Shown piece by piece: positions 9,883 through 18,885 of a stretch of 64,000 bases of DNA. Location: NCBI GenBank assembly GCA_029975295.1, contig JARKPK010000156.1, positions 1 through 64,000 of the forward strand. The letters run 5' to 3'. The DNA is from Thermoguttaceae bacterium. Its GTDB lineage: Bacteria; Planctomycetota; Planctomycetia; Pirellulales; Thermoguttaceae. Below the pieces are notes generated by a model. It saw only the letters and a program-made list of their open reading frames with translations, was not told the origin of the DNA and did not search any database. Numbering within the stretch: the first letter of the stretch is position 1; each line of letters opens with the position of its first letter. Both the position numbers and the translations under genes were made by a program.

Positions 9883-10578
9883 ATGTCGGCTCACGAAACC
9901 CCGGAGAACTGGGAAATCGCCTTTCGAGGCACCGTACGGCTCTTTCCTTTGCCCAATCTCGTGCTCTTCCCACACGTGATGCAGCCGTTGCACATATTCG
10001 AACAACGATATCGGGCAATGCTCGAAGCGGCCCTGACGAGCGACGGGCTGATCGGAATGGCCCTGCTTGCGCCGGGATGGGAGTCCGAGTACGAGGGTCG
10101 CCCGCCCCTGATGCCCATGGGTTGCCTGGGGCGCGTGGCCGCCCATTGCCGCCTTGACGACGGCACCTACAACCTTCTTCTGATGGGCTTGCAACGTTTC
10201 GAGATTATCGAGGAGCTTCCGCCCTCGCAATTGTTTCGTGAAGCCCGCGTGCAATTGCGACGCGATTGCGTTGCAGCCAATCAGGCCGAGAAACAGGCCG
10301 AATCGTTCCGACGCCTCCAAGCCGTCTTCGCCCGATTCACTCCGTTTCTGCCCGAGGCGCGCTACCAGATCGACCGGCTTATCGGCGGCAAAATCGATCT
10401 GCCTACCCTTACGGACGTGATTGCGTATATGATGGATATTCCGGTGGCCGACAAGTACGCGCTGCTGGCCGAGACTGACGTTCTGGCCCGCGCCGCCTAC
10501 TTGTTGGAACGGCTCGAGTCGCTCGATGCCGCGCAGTCCGCGGCCGTCGAGTTTCCGCCGCGCTTCAGCGCGAATTAG
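9883..10578 (+). CDS. Stand-alone LON substrate-binding domain protein
   Basis: This 231-residue protein matches the N-terminal (substrate-binding) domain of Lon protease, with VRLFPLPNLVLFPHVMQPL near residues 17-35 and the following IFEQRYRAML. The AAA+ and Ser-Lys protease domains of Lon are absent, so it is one of the widespread stand-alone LON-domain proteins. Their role is unclear; binding of unfolded segments is the usual inference. The ATG at 9883 is chosen because GGGAG lies 8 bases upstream and the LON domain starts directly after it, although the open frame extends much further 5'. It is followed after 76 bases by an exported hydrolase gene. Confidence 0.9.
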   Translation: MSAHETPENWEIAFRGTVRLFPLPNLVLFPHVMQPLHIFEQRYRAMLEAALTSDGLIGMALLAPGWESEYEGRPPLMPMGCLGRVAAHCRLDDGTYNLLLMGLQRFEIIEELPPSQLFREARVQLRRDCVAANQAEKQAESFRRLQAVFARFTPFLPEARYQIDRLIGGKIDLPTLTDVIAYMMDIPVADKYALLAETDVLARAAYLLERLESLDAAQSAAVEFPPRFSAN

Positions 10579-10654
10579 CACAGCACTCCGGCCCCGCTGC
10601 CGCCAAAAGCGCGCAACAGGAAACCATTCCGGGCTCTTTCAGCAAGGCATCGCC

Positions 10655-11743
10655 ATGAATCGTACCGCCGCGCTGTGTTCCTTGATTTTGACGGCAACAG
10701 TCCTCGCCGATTGGGGCCAGTCGGCCGCCCCGCCCAAGTTCGCCGAAACCCCATACGGCCCTGCCGCGGGCACTCACGAGATCGAGACCGCCTTGTTCGA
10801 TTGGCGCGATACGAAACGCGACCGGACGGTTCCGGTGAAGCTCTATCTGCCGAAGGCTTCGGCGAAGCCCGCTCCTGTGGTCGTTTTCTCGCACGGCCTA
10901 GGAGGGTCGCGTCTGGCGTACGAGTATTTGGGCAGCCACTGGGCTTCGCACGGTTATGCCGTCGTTCACCTGCAACATGCCGGAAGCGATGTCGAAGTTT
11001 GGCGCGGCTCGGCCAATCCACTGCAAAGCCTCCGAGAATCGCTCACAAAACCCGGTGTCGCCTACGACCGGTTGCGCGACGTGTCGTTCGCTCTCGATCA
11101 AATGGAGCGGCTCGACCGCGACGATTCGCAATATAAAGGCCATTTCGACATGAAACACATCGGCATGTCGGGGCATTCTTTTGGCGCCGTCACGACGCAA
11201 GGCATCGCGGGGCTTGGTCGGACGGCACTGGCTCGCGAATTCCGATACGAAGAAACGCGGGTGAAGGCGGGCATCGCCCTGAGCCCGTCGCCGCCGAGCG
11301 GCATTGCCGACAATCCGAGCAAGCTTGAAGAGGCGTTTCGCGGCATTCGCGTTCCGATGCTCTACATGACCGGCACGCGCGACGACGGCGCGCGAATCAC
11401 TAATGTCACCCCCCAGCAACGCCTGCTGCCGTTCGAACACACTAGATCTGTCGATTGCTTCCAACTCGTCTTCACCGACGGCGATCATGGGGTGTTCGCA
11501 GGCGTCAGCCGGCCGGGGTCGATTTTGCGACGCCAAGAAGGCCCCGATCCCGAAGCCGTTCGGGCCGTTGTCCGAACGGTGAGCACCGCGTTCTGGGATG
11601 CCTACCTCCGGCAAGACGAAGAGGCCAAACGCTGGCTCGCCTCCGACGCTTGCCGCCGCTGGATCGACACGATGGGCGACTGGAAATGGCGGAAAGCAGC
11701 CGATCGGTCGAATGACGCCGGCACCGAGCAGAAGCCCCTTTGA
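10655..11743 (+). CDS. Exported alpha/beta hydrolase, PAF-acetylhydrolase/dienelactone-hydrolase-like
   Basis: This 362-residue protein starts with a signal peptide (MNRTAALCSLILTATVLADW) and then shows an alpha/beta hydrolase fold. An oxyanion-type HGLGG follows the strand VVVFSHG at about residue 80. The nucleophile elbow is GHSFG with Ser175, and a late GDHGVF segment near residue 277 probably supplies the catalytic histidine. The layout resembles platelet-activating-factor acetylhydrolase-like esterases. It probably cleaves an ester in the periplasm, but the substrate cannot be read from the sequence. The ATG at 10655 is chosen because it gives the signal peptide. The gene is convergent with fmdB. 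Confidence 0.88.
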   Translation: MNRTAALCSLILTATVLADWGQSAAPPKFAETPYGPAAGTHEIETALFDWRDTKRDRTVPVKLYLPKASAKPAPVVVFSHGLGGSRLAYEYLGSHWASHGYAVVHLQHAGSDVEVWRGSANPLQSLRESLTKPGVAYDRLRDVSFALDQMERLDRDDSQYKGHFDMKHIGMSGHSFGAVTTQGIAGLGRTALAREFRYEETRVKAGIALSPSPPSGIADNPSKLEEAFRGIRVPMLYMTGTRDDGARITNVTPQQRLLPFEHTRSVDCFQLVFTDGDHGVFAGVSRPGSILRRQEGPDPEAVRAVVRTVSTAFWDAYLRQDEEAKRWLASDACRRWIDTMGDWKWRKAADRSNDAGTEQKPL

Positions 11744-12018
11744 CGCTCGCGCAAGCGACGCAGCGAAGTCGACAAACCAGTGTGACCAATCTCGCGACCG
11801 TGCTCCTGTTGCGCGACGCGACCTACTCCACCTGCCGACTACACTGGCGTCCAAGAGGTCATCGGCCGTCGCATTTCGGCCGTCGCAATTCCGCCGACAG
11901 CCGGGCAGCGACAATCGGGCATCAATGATCGGGCGGTTTCGGCACAGCCGAATATCGACCTGCGCCTGCCCGCCCGCTGAAGTGCCGCTTTGATAGCAGT
12001 GGCCCGCCCCTTTGGCGA

Positions 12019-12249
12019 TTACTGGCCCCAATCGCCCATGCCGCAATTCTGACCGCAACAATGCTCGGCTGGGCACGAACTGCGCTGTGGGCAATCACTT
12101 GCAGGCCCCGAAGCATGGGCCGCCGGCGCACTGAACTGCTTCTCAACCTGCCGGCTGTGACAGGTCGGACAAATCGGAGTCTCGTCCGATCGCACCAACA
12201 ATTCGAACTCGTGGCCGCATCGGCCGCAAACATATTCGTAGATCGGCAT
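12019..12249 (-). CDS. fmdB: FmdB-family zinc-ribbon protein
   Basis: This 76-residue protein begins MPIYEYVCGRCGHEFE, the hallmark of the FmdB putative regulatory family. The zinc ribbon is formed by Cys8, Cys11, Cys27 and Cys30 (ICPTC). A Cys-rich C-terminal tail follows, with six further cysteines. FmdB proteins were first linked to regulation of formamidase or amidase genes, but their real function is unsettled. The start is placed at MPIYEY, five codons inside the open frame, because the family starts there. It lies 98 bases downstream of the epimerase gene on the same strand and may be co-transcribed. Confidence 0.92.
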   Translation of the reverse strand: MPIYEYVCGRCGHEFELLVRSDETPICPTCHSRQVEKQFSAPAAHASGPASDCPQRSSCPAEHCCGQNCGMGDWGQ

Positions 12250-12347
12250 GCCGAACATCTCCACTGGCGCCGAGGGCCGCGAAAGCGCCTCAGCAAAAGC
12301 CGCCCGTCAATCACCTGCTCTTGTCGCCCCTTCGCGACGTGTGCGTT

Positions 12348-13163
12348 TCAGCAACATCGCCCCTCGACGAATTCCTCGTACCATTGCCGAGAGTGGCTCA
12401 GCAGGGACGTATATGCGTGCCCCTCCAACTCCTCACCAAGCAATTCTACGTCGTAACCGCCGTCGTATCCGGCAGATTTCAGCGCCCCGACGATCTCGCG
12501 CAGCGGCAGCGTTCCCTCACCAAGCCGGCACCGGTTCTGTTCCCCGATCGGAGGAGCGCGCATATCTCCGAGTTGAACCAGAGCAATCCGACCGGCAATT
12601 TGCGGAATCAGCTCGACGACTCCGGGCGCCCAGCCCAAATGGTACGTGTCGAACACCAATTTCAACCTTGGTGATGGGACGGCCTCGATAATATCGATCG
12701 CCTGTTCCAATGCCGTAACAAAGGTCCAGTCTGCGGCACAGCCCGGGTGCATCGGCTCCAATGCCAAATCGATTGCCAGAGGGTCGGCGACGACAAGAAG
12801 TTCCTCGATGGCCGACACGAGCAGGCGTCTGGCGTGATTCAGCGTATGTCCGCCCCGGGCGCCGCTGCACAAAACAACCGTGCCCGCTCCGATCGCCGCG
12901 GCTGCCCGCACTGCCTCAACTCCGTCGTCAACGCTTTCGCGAAAGCTGCGCCCGTCTGAGCCGGTGAAACCGCCCGCCCAGAACAACGACTGGGCCCTGA
13001 CGCCATGCTGCCGCAGCAGTTCCGATGCCTTGGCGATTCCGAAGTCGGACAGCTTCTGCCGCCAGACGGAGATCGCCGAATAACCTTCGGCAGCGCAGCG
13101 CGTCACATCCTCCTCAAACGACCAACGAAATGTGGTGGTTTGATTCACCGAAAGCATTGCCAT
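12348..13163 (-). CDS. Sugar phosphate isomerase/epimerase, xylose-isomerase-like TIM barrel
   Basis: This protein of 271 residues has the AP-endonuclease-2/xylose-isomerase-like TIM barrel. Expected metal ligands are visible: Glu in LALEPMHPG, Asp and His in LVFDTYHLGW, and a late Glu in YDVELLGEEL. Family members isomerise or epimerise keto-sugars or process inositol and related compounds; the substrate here cannot be assigned. The open frame goes on for a further 96 codons upstream, but that part is unlike protein sequence and a GGGGAG site lies 9 bases before the ATG at 13163, which fixes the start. The next ATG two codons later is an alternative. Confidence 0.88.
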   Translation of the reverse strand: MAMLSVNQTTTFRWSFEEDVTRCAAEGYSAISVWRQKLSDFGIAKASELLRQHGVRAQSLFWAGGFTGSDGRSFRESVDDGVEAVRAAAAIGAGTVVLCSGARGGHTLNHARRLLVSAIEELLVVADPLAIDLALEPMHPGCAADWTFVTALEQAIDIIEAVPSPRLKLVFDTYHLGWAPGVVELIPQIAGRIALVQLGDMRAPPIGEQNRCRLGEGTLPLREIVGALKSAGYDGGYDVELLGEELEGHAYTSLLSHSRQWYEEFVEGRCC

Positions 13164-13994
13164 CCCTGCAAACTCCCCATCGCATCGCGACCGGATTGAA
13201 CGTTCCGGCCTCGAAACCAATCGGTCGGCGGCGTCCGCGCGGCGGGCCGCGACGCCACCCATTTCGGCTCCAATCAAATTCTTCGACGCTCCGAACACCA
13301 ATGCAACACAACGCGGCCGAACAACGGCAGACCGCTTCGCGCAAACCGACGGCGATCTCGCGGCTGCATAGCATGGGCGCGAATCAATCAGCGAGCCAAC
13401 GCGCCTGGCCACAGCACCACGAACAACCGACGCGTTTCCAAGCGCGGGCAATGGCCCATGTCCCTAGGTGGATCGGCATCCACGCACCGGCGGCAACCGC
13501 CGTCAAACACCACGACAGCTCGGCCGTGCGTTGGCATCGCAGTCTGTTGCCGACGATGCATTCGTTGCTCGCGGTTTATTAGTATATCGAGCCGACGGGA
13601 TTCGAAAACCCCGCAGCTTCGTTCCTTCCCACGGCAATCTACCGAGAGGATTCAGCAGCGCCGGCAAGCGAGGATCGCTTGCGAGCAAGCCCGCCCGGCA
13701 GTCTGCCCCAATTCGGATTTTCCCGATTACGATCCGCCAGATGGTGCGCTTTGCCCCCGCGACGACTCGTTGATCGCCTTGGCCTGCCCTGTGTCGCAGC
13801 AAAGACTCGGCCGATGCGGTACACGCCAACCAATAGTAGTCCGGGGATATGCGTTCCTTCGGCGATCCGAAGCATGCAACGTGGGAATTCGCAGCCCGAC
13901 AGCACCTTTCGGCATCAATCGGAGAGAACGGCCGAAGAAATCCTCGCCGTCCGCAATTCCGCGACATCCAACCAAAGCAACAATCTATAAGTAT

Positions 13995-14003
13995 TGTTAT
14001 AAT
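13995..14003 (+). promoter_or_regulatory. Extended -10 promoter-like element
   Basis: TGTTATAAT is a perfect TGnTATAAT extended -10 element. No good -35 hexamer is found at the right distance, which extended -10 promoters do not strictly need. It lies in an AT-rich pocket inside GC-rich sequence. Confidence 0.45.
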
Positions 14004-14009
14004 AGGGCC

Positions 14010-14104
14010 TTGCGCCGGCTTGAGTCCGTCCTCGGCGACCCGGCCGCAACCCCAACAACGGGCCGCTGGCTTTCACCCCCTAGTACCGTCGGGGGGCGTT
14101 TTTT
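14010..14104 (+). ncRNA. Candidate small RNA of about 95 nt
   Basis: The start follows the extended -10 element at 13995-14003. The end is a hairpin of CCCCC (14076-14080) and GGGGGG (14091-14096) followed by six T (14099-14104). Between them GCCGG/CCGGC and CGGCC/GGCCG pairs could form one internal stem. It lacks the SRP RNA core (GGAAGC) and matches no RNA I know. The case is weak to moderate because short GC stems arise easily in this genome. Confidence 0.3.
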
Positions 14105-14394
14105 GGTAAGATATCGCGGTTTCGTACGAGCGGAGATCCGGCGGTTACTCCCTCGTGGCGGAACCTGCATTAAGCATTCACCGAGGTTGTTGCAGCGCGC
14201 GTGCCGCAGACTAGCCTTCGGTCCATCATTCGGATTCACCGCCAAACCGTTTCGGCGGTCTTTGGTGTCGCCGCGACGACAGGCTGCCTGAGTCCGTATC
14301 GGGCGAGGCGCCCTGCGGCACGGTTGGCGGCCCATTGGCGTGCGATTCGAGGCGGTGATACGCGACTCGATGATCGAGTTGGGAGACAGTGGTG

Positions 14395-15036
14395 ATGACA
14401 AACAAGATCAGGGTGCTCATTGCCGACGATCATGAGGTCGTTCGCAGCGGACTGAAAAGCCTTTTGGCCGGCACGGAAATCAAGGTCGTCGCCGAGGCCG
14501 TCACTGGTTCGGCAGCTATAAAATACGTCATGGAGAACGACGACGTCGATGTCGTGCTCCTCGACATTCGCATGCCCGATGGCGACGGACTCGGGGCGTT
14601 GGGGCGCATCAAGCTGGAGAAGCCCCAATTGCCCGTGCTGATGCTTTCGACCTTCGACAATCCGACCTGCGTGGCGCGAACGGTGGCTCTCGGCGCAAGC
14701 GGCTATTTGCTGAAAGGCTGCACGCGCGAAGAACTGATCGAGGCGATCCGCAAAGCCGCCCGAAAAGAATCTGTCTGGACGCGGGAAGAGCTTCGCCGAG
14801 TGACCGGGGCGTTGGCCACGCCGCGACTGACCTCCGAGGTCGATGTGCCGCTGACCCAACGCGAGAGCGAAGTGCTCCGTCAACTGGCCTACGGCCTGAC
14901 CAATAAAGAGATCGCCGCCGCGTTGCACATCAGCTACGAAACGGTCAAAGAACACGTGCAACACATCTTGCGGAAGATCGGCGTATCGGACCGCACGCAG
15001 GCGGCCGTTTGGGCCGTGCGGAAGGAATTAGTCTGA
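14395..15036 (+). CDS. NarL/FixJ-family response regulator
   Basis: This 213-residue two-domain regulator has an N-terminal receiver domain and a C-terminal LuxR-type helix-turn-helix. In the receiver, Asp11 and Asp12 (IADDHE) bind the metal, Asp57 (LLDIRMPDG) is the phosphorylation site, Ser85/Thr86 and Lys107 complete the switch. The DNA-binding part shows LTQRESEVLRQLAYGLTNKE and the recognition helix in YETVKEHVQHILRKIG. No histidine kinase gene is adjacent, so it is an orphan here. The ATG at 14395 has GGGAGA about 8 bases upstream; two in-frame GTG codons precede it. The downstream GH115 gene is 222 bases away, and regulation of it is possible but not shown. Confidence 0.93.
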   Translation: MTNKIRVLIADDHEVVRSGLKSLLAGTEIKVVAEAVTGSAAIKYVMENDDVDVVLLDIRMPDGDGLGALGRIKLEKPQLPVLMLSTFDNPTCVARTVALGASGYLLKGCTREELIEAIRKAARKESVWTREELRRVTGALATPRLTSEVDVPLTQRESEVLRQLAYGLTNKEIAAALHISYETVKEHVQHILRKIGVSDRTQAAVWAVRKELV

Positions 15037-15258
15037 CCGCTGCACAGCATTGCCGCGGGGCGATTCCAGCGTCCTTGTCGGCCGGTGTTGCGCAGATTTC
15101 GTTCGGTTTGCGATTCGGCCGAAGCGACAGGCGCGTCGCTGGAAATCCATGTTGCTCACCCGCCGGCGGTGCGGTCCTGTTGCCGCCGCTGTTCGGCCGT
15201 CCCTACGGCGTTCCCGAATCTTTCCGCAGGCGGCCCGTTGAAGAAAGGGCACATCTCC

Positions 15259-17358
15259 ATGCTGCGATTGCTCGGCCTGTTGTTCGCTTCCTGGGCCGCG
15301 TTGGCGGCCTGTGCGGCCGCCCGACCGGATGAACGGCCGTTCGTGCTGGCCGACGCGGACGGAGCGGCCGAGATCGTCGTTTGCGGGCAATTGCCGGCAT
15401 TTCTTCGAACGGCCGCGGAAGATTTGGCCGGCGACTGCGAGCGAATCACCGGCAAACGGCCGAAGATCGTCTCGGGCATCGACGACACCGGACCGAACCT
15501 GGTTCTTCTGGTTAGCAGCGAACAAGCGGACTCGCTCGTTCAATTGCGCAGCCTGGGCATCGAGCCAACCGAGAAATCGGGCCTCTGGGAAAGCTACCAC
15601 GTGCGCACGGCGGTCTGCCCGAAGTCGCCCGGCAAGAGCGTGCTGGTGATCGAGGGCGGCGATCATCGCGGAACAATGTTCGGACTGTACGCCTTCTGCG
15701 AGCAGTATTTGAAAGTCGATCCGTTCTATTTCTGGGCCGATCGTCCTCCGAAGAAAAGAGATCGGCTCGAATGGGATCGGGTCGAAATTTCCTGTGGCGA
15801 GCCGACGTTCCGCTACCGCGGTTGGTTCGTCAACGACGAAGACCTGTTGACCGAATGGCAGGGCAGCGGCGGCCCGCGACGGATCGACTATCGTTATTAC
15901 CACCAAGTCGTTCCGGCGATCGTTTCCGATCGGGTGTTCGAGGCGATGGTCCGCGCGCAATTCAATTTGGTGATTCCGGCGTCGTTCGTCGACATTCGCA
16001 ACCCGGCGGAGGAGCGGCTGGTGGCCGACGCTGCCCGGCGAGGGCTGATGGTCAGTCAGCATCACATCGAGCCGCTCGGTGTAAGCGCCTTCGCGTTCGA
16101 CAACTACTGGAAGGGCAAAGGCCGAACCGTGCCCTACTCTTTCGTTCGCCATCGCGCCGAGTTCGAGGAGATTTGGCGCGACTCGGTCCGCCGATGGTCG
16201 CGTTATCCGGGTGTGGTCTGGCAGCTCGGGCTACGGGGGATCGCCGATCGGCCCGTTTGGGCGAGCGACCCGGCCGTGCCCCGCGATCCGGCCGCCCGCG
16301 GCAAGCTCATCTCTGAGGCGATGGCGCTTCAGTGGAAGATCGTTGGCGAGCTTGATCCGCGCCCCCGGCCGCCTGCCACAACGACGCTTTGGATGGAAGG
16401 AGCCGAATTGCACGCAAAGGGGCATTTGTCGTTTCCCGAGGGCGTCATTGTCGTCTTTTCCGACAACAGCCCGGGCTGGCAATGGCAGGACGACTTCTTC
16501 CGCGTCGTCCGCGAGCCATCGCGCCGCTACGGGGTGTATTACCACCATCAGCTTTGGAACCAGGGGCCGCATCTGATTCAGGGCCCATCGCCGCAGAGAA
16601 CCTATCGGCTGATGGGGTTGGCCGTCGAACGGCAATCGCACGACTACGCGATGCTCAATGTGGGCAACGTTCGCGAGTTCGTACTGGGGTTGCACGCCTC
16701 GTCGCAAATGCTGCGTCGCTTCGACCAATTCAATCCTGATCAGTTCATGCAACGCTGGACGGAGGAACGCTTCGGGCCGGCCGCCGACAACGCCCGCGAA
16801 GCATATCGTTTGTATTTTGCCAGTTTTGAACTGGGGGCGAACCGCCGCGGCCTGCTCGACGGCGAGTTGCTCGCCGCCGGCGTGCGCATGTACACCCAGC
16901 TGCTCAAGCAAGCGGGCGAAGGCGCGAAGTTGCAAGCTCCCAACCGGGTCCGCGAACTGCTCGCCGCAGTGAGTGAGCAGCGAACCGCTTCGGAAAAGGC
17001 CGGCGCGCACTTCGACGAAATCGCTTCCGCCCTGCACGATGACGATCGCCGCTTCTTCGAAACGAATCTTGTAGCGCACTATCGCATCATGATGGGGCTG
17101 CTCGATTGGGTCGCCTCGGCGTCTCGGGCGTCGCTGGCGCTCGACCAGGGCGACGCGAAGGCTGCCGTCGAACATTCGGCCGCCGGACGCGAGGCGTTCG
17201 CCTTGATCCGCTCCGGCCAGGCCCTTGGCACTCGCGGCGCGTGGAAGGATTGGTACCGCGGCGACCGAAAGATGAACCTGGCCGCCGCCGAGGAGCTTAC
17301 CGTAAAGGCCGCGGACGCTGTGGCACGCCGTCACGGCGCCGCAGCGGCTTCACGTTGA
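15259..17358 (+). CDS. Glycoside hydrolase family 115-like alpha-glucuronidase
   Basis: This 699-residue protein has a signal peptide (MLRLLGLLFASWAALAACAAA) and then resembles GH115, the family of xylan alpha-1,2-glucuronidases that release (4-O-methyl)glucuronic acid from xylan side chains. The clearest matches are GDHRGTMFGLYAFCEQYL near residue 134, the following FYFWADRPPKK, and FRYRGWFVNDEDLLTEW. It is shorter than many GH115 enzymes, which can carry extra C-terminal domains. It likely acts in the periplasm or outside the cell. Start at 15259 gives the signal peptide and has AAAGGG upstream. It is convergent with the enolase-superfamily gene, which fits a shared role in uronic acid use. 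Confidence 0.85.
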   Translation: MLRLLGLLFASWAALAACAAARPDERPFVLADADGAAEIVVCGQLPAFLRTAAEDLAGDCERITGKRPKIVSGIDDTGPNLVLLVSSEQADSLVQLRSLGIEPTEKSGLWESYHVRTAVCPKSPGKSVLVIEGGDHRGTMFGLYAFCEQYLKVDPFYFWADRPPKKRDRLEWDRVEISCGEPTFRYRGWFVNDEDLLTEWQGSGGPRRIDYRYYHQVVPAIVSDRVFEAMVRAQFNLVIPASFVDIRNPAEERLVADAARRGLMVSQHHIEPLGVSAFAFDNYWKGKGRTVPYSFVRHRAEFEEIWRDSVRRWSRYPGVVWQLGLRGIADRPVWASDPAVPRDPAARGKLISEAMALQWKIVGELDPRPRPPATTTLWMEGAELHAKGHLSFPEGVIVVFSDNSPGWQWQDDFFRVVREPSRRYGVYYHHQLWNQGPHLIQGPSPQRTYRLMGLAVERQSHDYAMLNVGNVREFVLGLHASSQMLRRFDQFNPDQFMQRWTEERFGPAADNAREAYRLYFASFELGANRRGLLDGELLAAGVRMYTQLLKQAGEGAKLQAPNRVRELLAAVSEQRTASEKAGAHFDEIASALHDDDRRFFETNLVAHYRIMMGLLDWVASASRASLALDQGDAKAAVEHSAAGREAFALIRSGQALGTRGAWKDWYRGDRKMNLAAAEELTVKAADAVARRHGAAAASR

Positions 17359-17560
17359 ACGCGGCACGCATGGGCGGCATTGTGTTCCTGCGATTGGAAC
17401 GACCGCGATTTCCTGCTATTCGCACTAAATCCATGCGCCTGTCCGACGACCGGTGATTCGCAGGCCTTCAAGCGATTCGCAAGATTCCCACGTTACGGGG
17501 ATCGCCGTTTCCAGTGGGTTTGCGCGAGGACGTTCCTTTTCTGGGCAAACGCGGGCAGAC

Positions 17561-18799
17561 TCATTCGCCCGAGAAGGGGCGAAATCGAGCCAGTTCCGCC
17601 GGGTCGATCGTTATTCCCAGCCCCGGGCCGGCAGGAACCTCGACTTCTCCATTCTTAATGCTGAGCGAGGGCGACATCCAGCCGGGCGGCCGTGCGGCCG
17701 CGTTGTATTCTTGGAACGGCCCGATGTTGGGCACGGCGGCGGCAAACTGAGCGAGCGTGGCCCATTGCAGCCCCGATTGCGGCGCGTGGGGGGTGATGTC
17801 CATGCGGTAGGCCGCGGCAAGCCGAGCGATCCGCAGCGCGCGGACGAAACCGCCGCAGTACATCACATCGGGCTGGATGATGTCCACCGCACGCTGACGG
17901 ACCATCCAACGAATCTTCTCCCAACTGGTGTCTTGCTCGCCGCCGGCGATCGGCAGGCCGAGCGCATCGGCCACCTGCTTGGTCGCCTCGAAATCTTCCC
18001 ACGGGCAAGGTTCCTCGAAGAACGCCACCCTGTGTTCGGCCAACATGCGGCCGATCTCGATCGCTTTGGGAGCATCGTAGGAGCCGTTCGCATCGACGTA
18101 GATCGCCACCGCGTCGCCAAACGTGTGCCGCGCCAACGGCACCAGCCGATCGGTTCGCCCGGCCGCCGCGTCGGCATTGCGGCTCATCCGTCCGCCGATC
18201 TTCAGCTTCACCGCACGGGCCCCGGTCTCTTCCAGACGCCGGCCCATCCAACGGACCTCTTCCTCGGACGTGGTATCGCGGCGCAAACTCGAAAGATAAA
18301 CGGCAATCGACTTCCTTTTCGCCCCTCCCAACAGTTGAGCCACCGGCTTATCGGCCGCTTTGCCGAGCATATCGAACACGGCCGCCTCGAGGCAGCCCGC
18401 GCACACCCAAAACGGCACCCCCGCCAATTTGTAGTTGCTTTGATGCACGTAAACGGCGTCGATCAGCGTTTCGATATCTCGGGCGTCTTTGCCGACGAAG
18501 AATGGCGCCACCCGCTGAAGAAAGACGGGATAAAGATAGTCGAATCGCTCGCTGCCGGCGGCAATCCCCTCCGCGCCATCGCGTGAACGAACGCGGACCA
18601 GCCATTGCGATTGGTTCCTGAGAAGCTCGACGGAAGCGATCTCCAGCCGTGCGCGCAGCGGCGAGTACAAATCGAGAAGTGGTTCACGATCGTGCCCCTC
18701 GGCGGCCAACGTCCGTTCCGGCCGTGCAATGCGGGCGGCGACCGCTGCGGCAGTAAGCAGAGAACCACCGTGCAAAAGGCCGCGTCGGGTGATTTTCAT
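17561..18799 (-). CDS. Tat-exported enolase-superfamily protein (mandelate racemase/muconate lactonizing type)
   Basis: This 412-residue protein opens with a twin-arginine-type signal (MKITRRGLLHGGSLLTAAAV) and then shows the mandelate racemase/muconate lactonizing enzyme fold. The K-x-K base pair is in AVKLKIGG at about residue 197. Metal ligands are Asp in YVDANGSYD, Glu in FFEEPCPWED and Glu in AGGEQDTSW, and the second base is His in DITPHAPQSG. Lys-plus-His acid-base pairs are found in sugar acid dehydratases such as those acting on galactonate or glucarate, so a sugar acid dehydratase is likely. Export of such an enzyme is unusual outside planctomycetes. The extended open frame upstream of 18799 is dismissed because the Tat signal begins here. 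Confidence 0.88.
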   Translation of the reverse strand: MKITRRGLLHGGSLLTAAAVAARIARPERTLAAEGHDREPLLDLYSPLRARLEIASVELLRNQSQWLVRVRSRDGAEGIAAGSERFDYLYPVFLQRVAPFFVGKDARDIETLIDAVYVHQSNYKLAGVPFWVCAGCLEAAVFDMLGKAADKPVAQLLGGAKRKSIAVYLSSLRRDTTSEEEVRWMGRRLEETGARAVKLKIGGRMSRNADAAAGRTDRLVPLARHTFGDAVAIYVDANGSYDAPKAIEIGRMLAEHRVAFFEEPCPWEDFEATKQVADALGLPIAGGEQDTSWEKIRWMVRQRAVDIIQPDVMYCGGFVRALRIARLAAAYRMDITPHAPQSGLQWATLAQFAAAVPNIGPFQEYNAAARPPGWMSPSLSIKNGEVEVPAGPGLGITIDPAELARFRPFSGE

Positions 18800-18885
18800 G
18801 GCGTAATCTCGTTGTCTGTTGTCACACGGGCTGGGCCTTGCTCGGCCGTCGCTGCCGCCCGAGGGCGGAAGCCGCGCCGGTGCTC

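Larger units (their letters stand above)
13164..14394. other. Long intergenic stretch with no convincing gene
   Basis: These 1231 bases separate the epimerase and the response regulator. Open frames exist on both strands but none resembles a protein, and several overlap each other. The only structured signals I see are an extended -10 element with a terminator-like hairpin about 75 bases later (13995-14104) and an ACCGCC/GGCGGT inverted repeat close to the start of the response-regulator gene. Confidence 0.6.

Noticed and set aside
9418-10581. 387-codon minus-strand frame across the LON-domain and DUF309 genes
   Set aside because: The plus strand carries recognisable LON and DUF309 motifs with a ribosome-binding site; the minus frame has none.
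10898-12094. 398-codon minus-strand frame opposite the hydrolase
   Set aside because: Shadow of the alpha/beta hydrolase; no motifs.
13164-13451. 96-codon N-terminal extension of the epimerase
   Set aside because: Unlike protein sequence; a ribosome-binding site sits just before the internal ATG at 13163.
14010-14104. SRP (4.5S) RNA
   Set aside because: It has the right size but lacks the conserved GGAAGC core.
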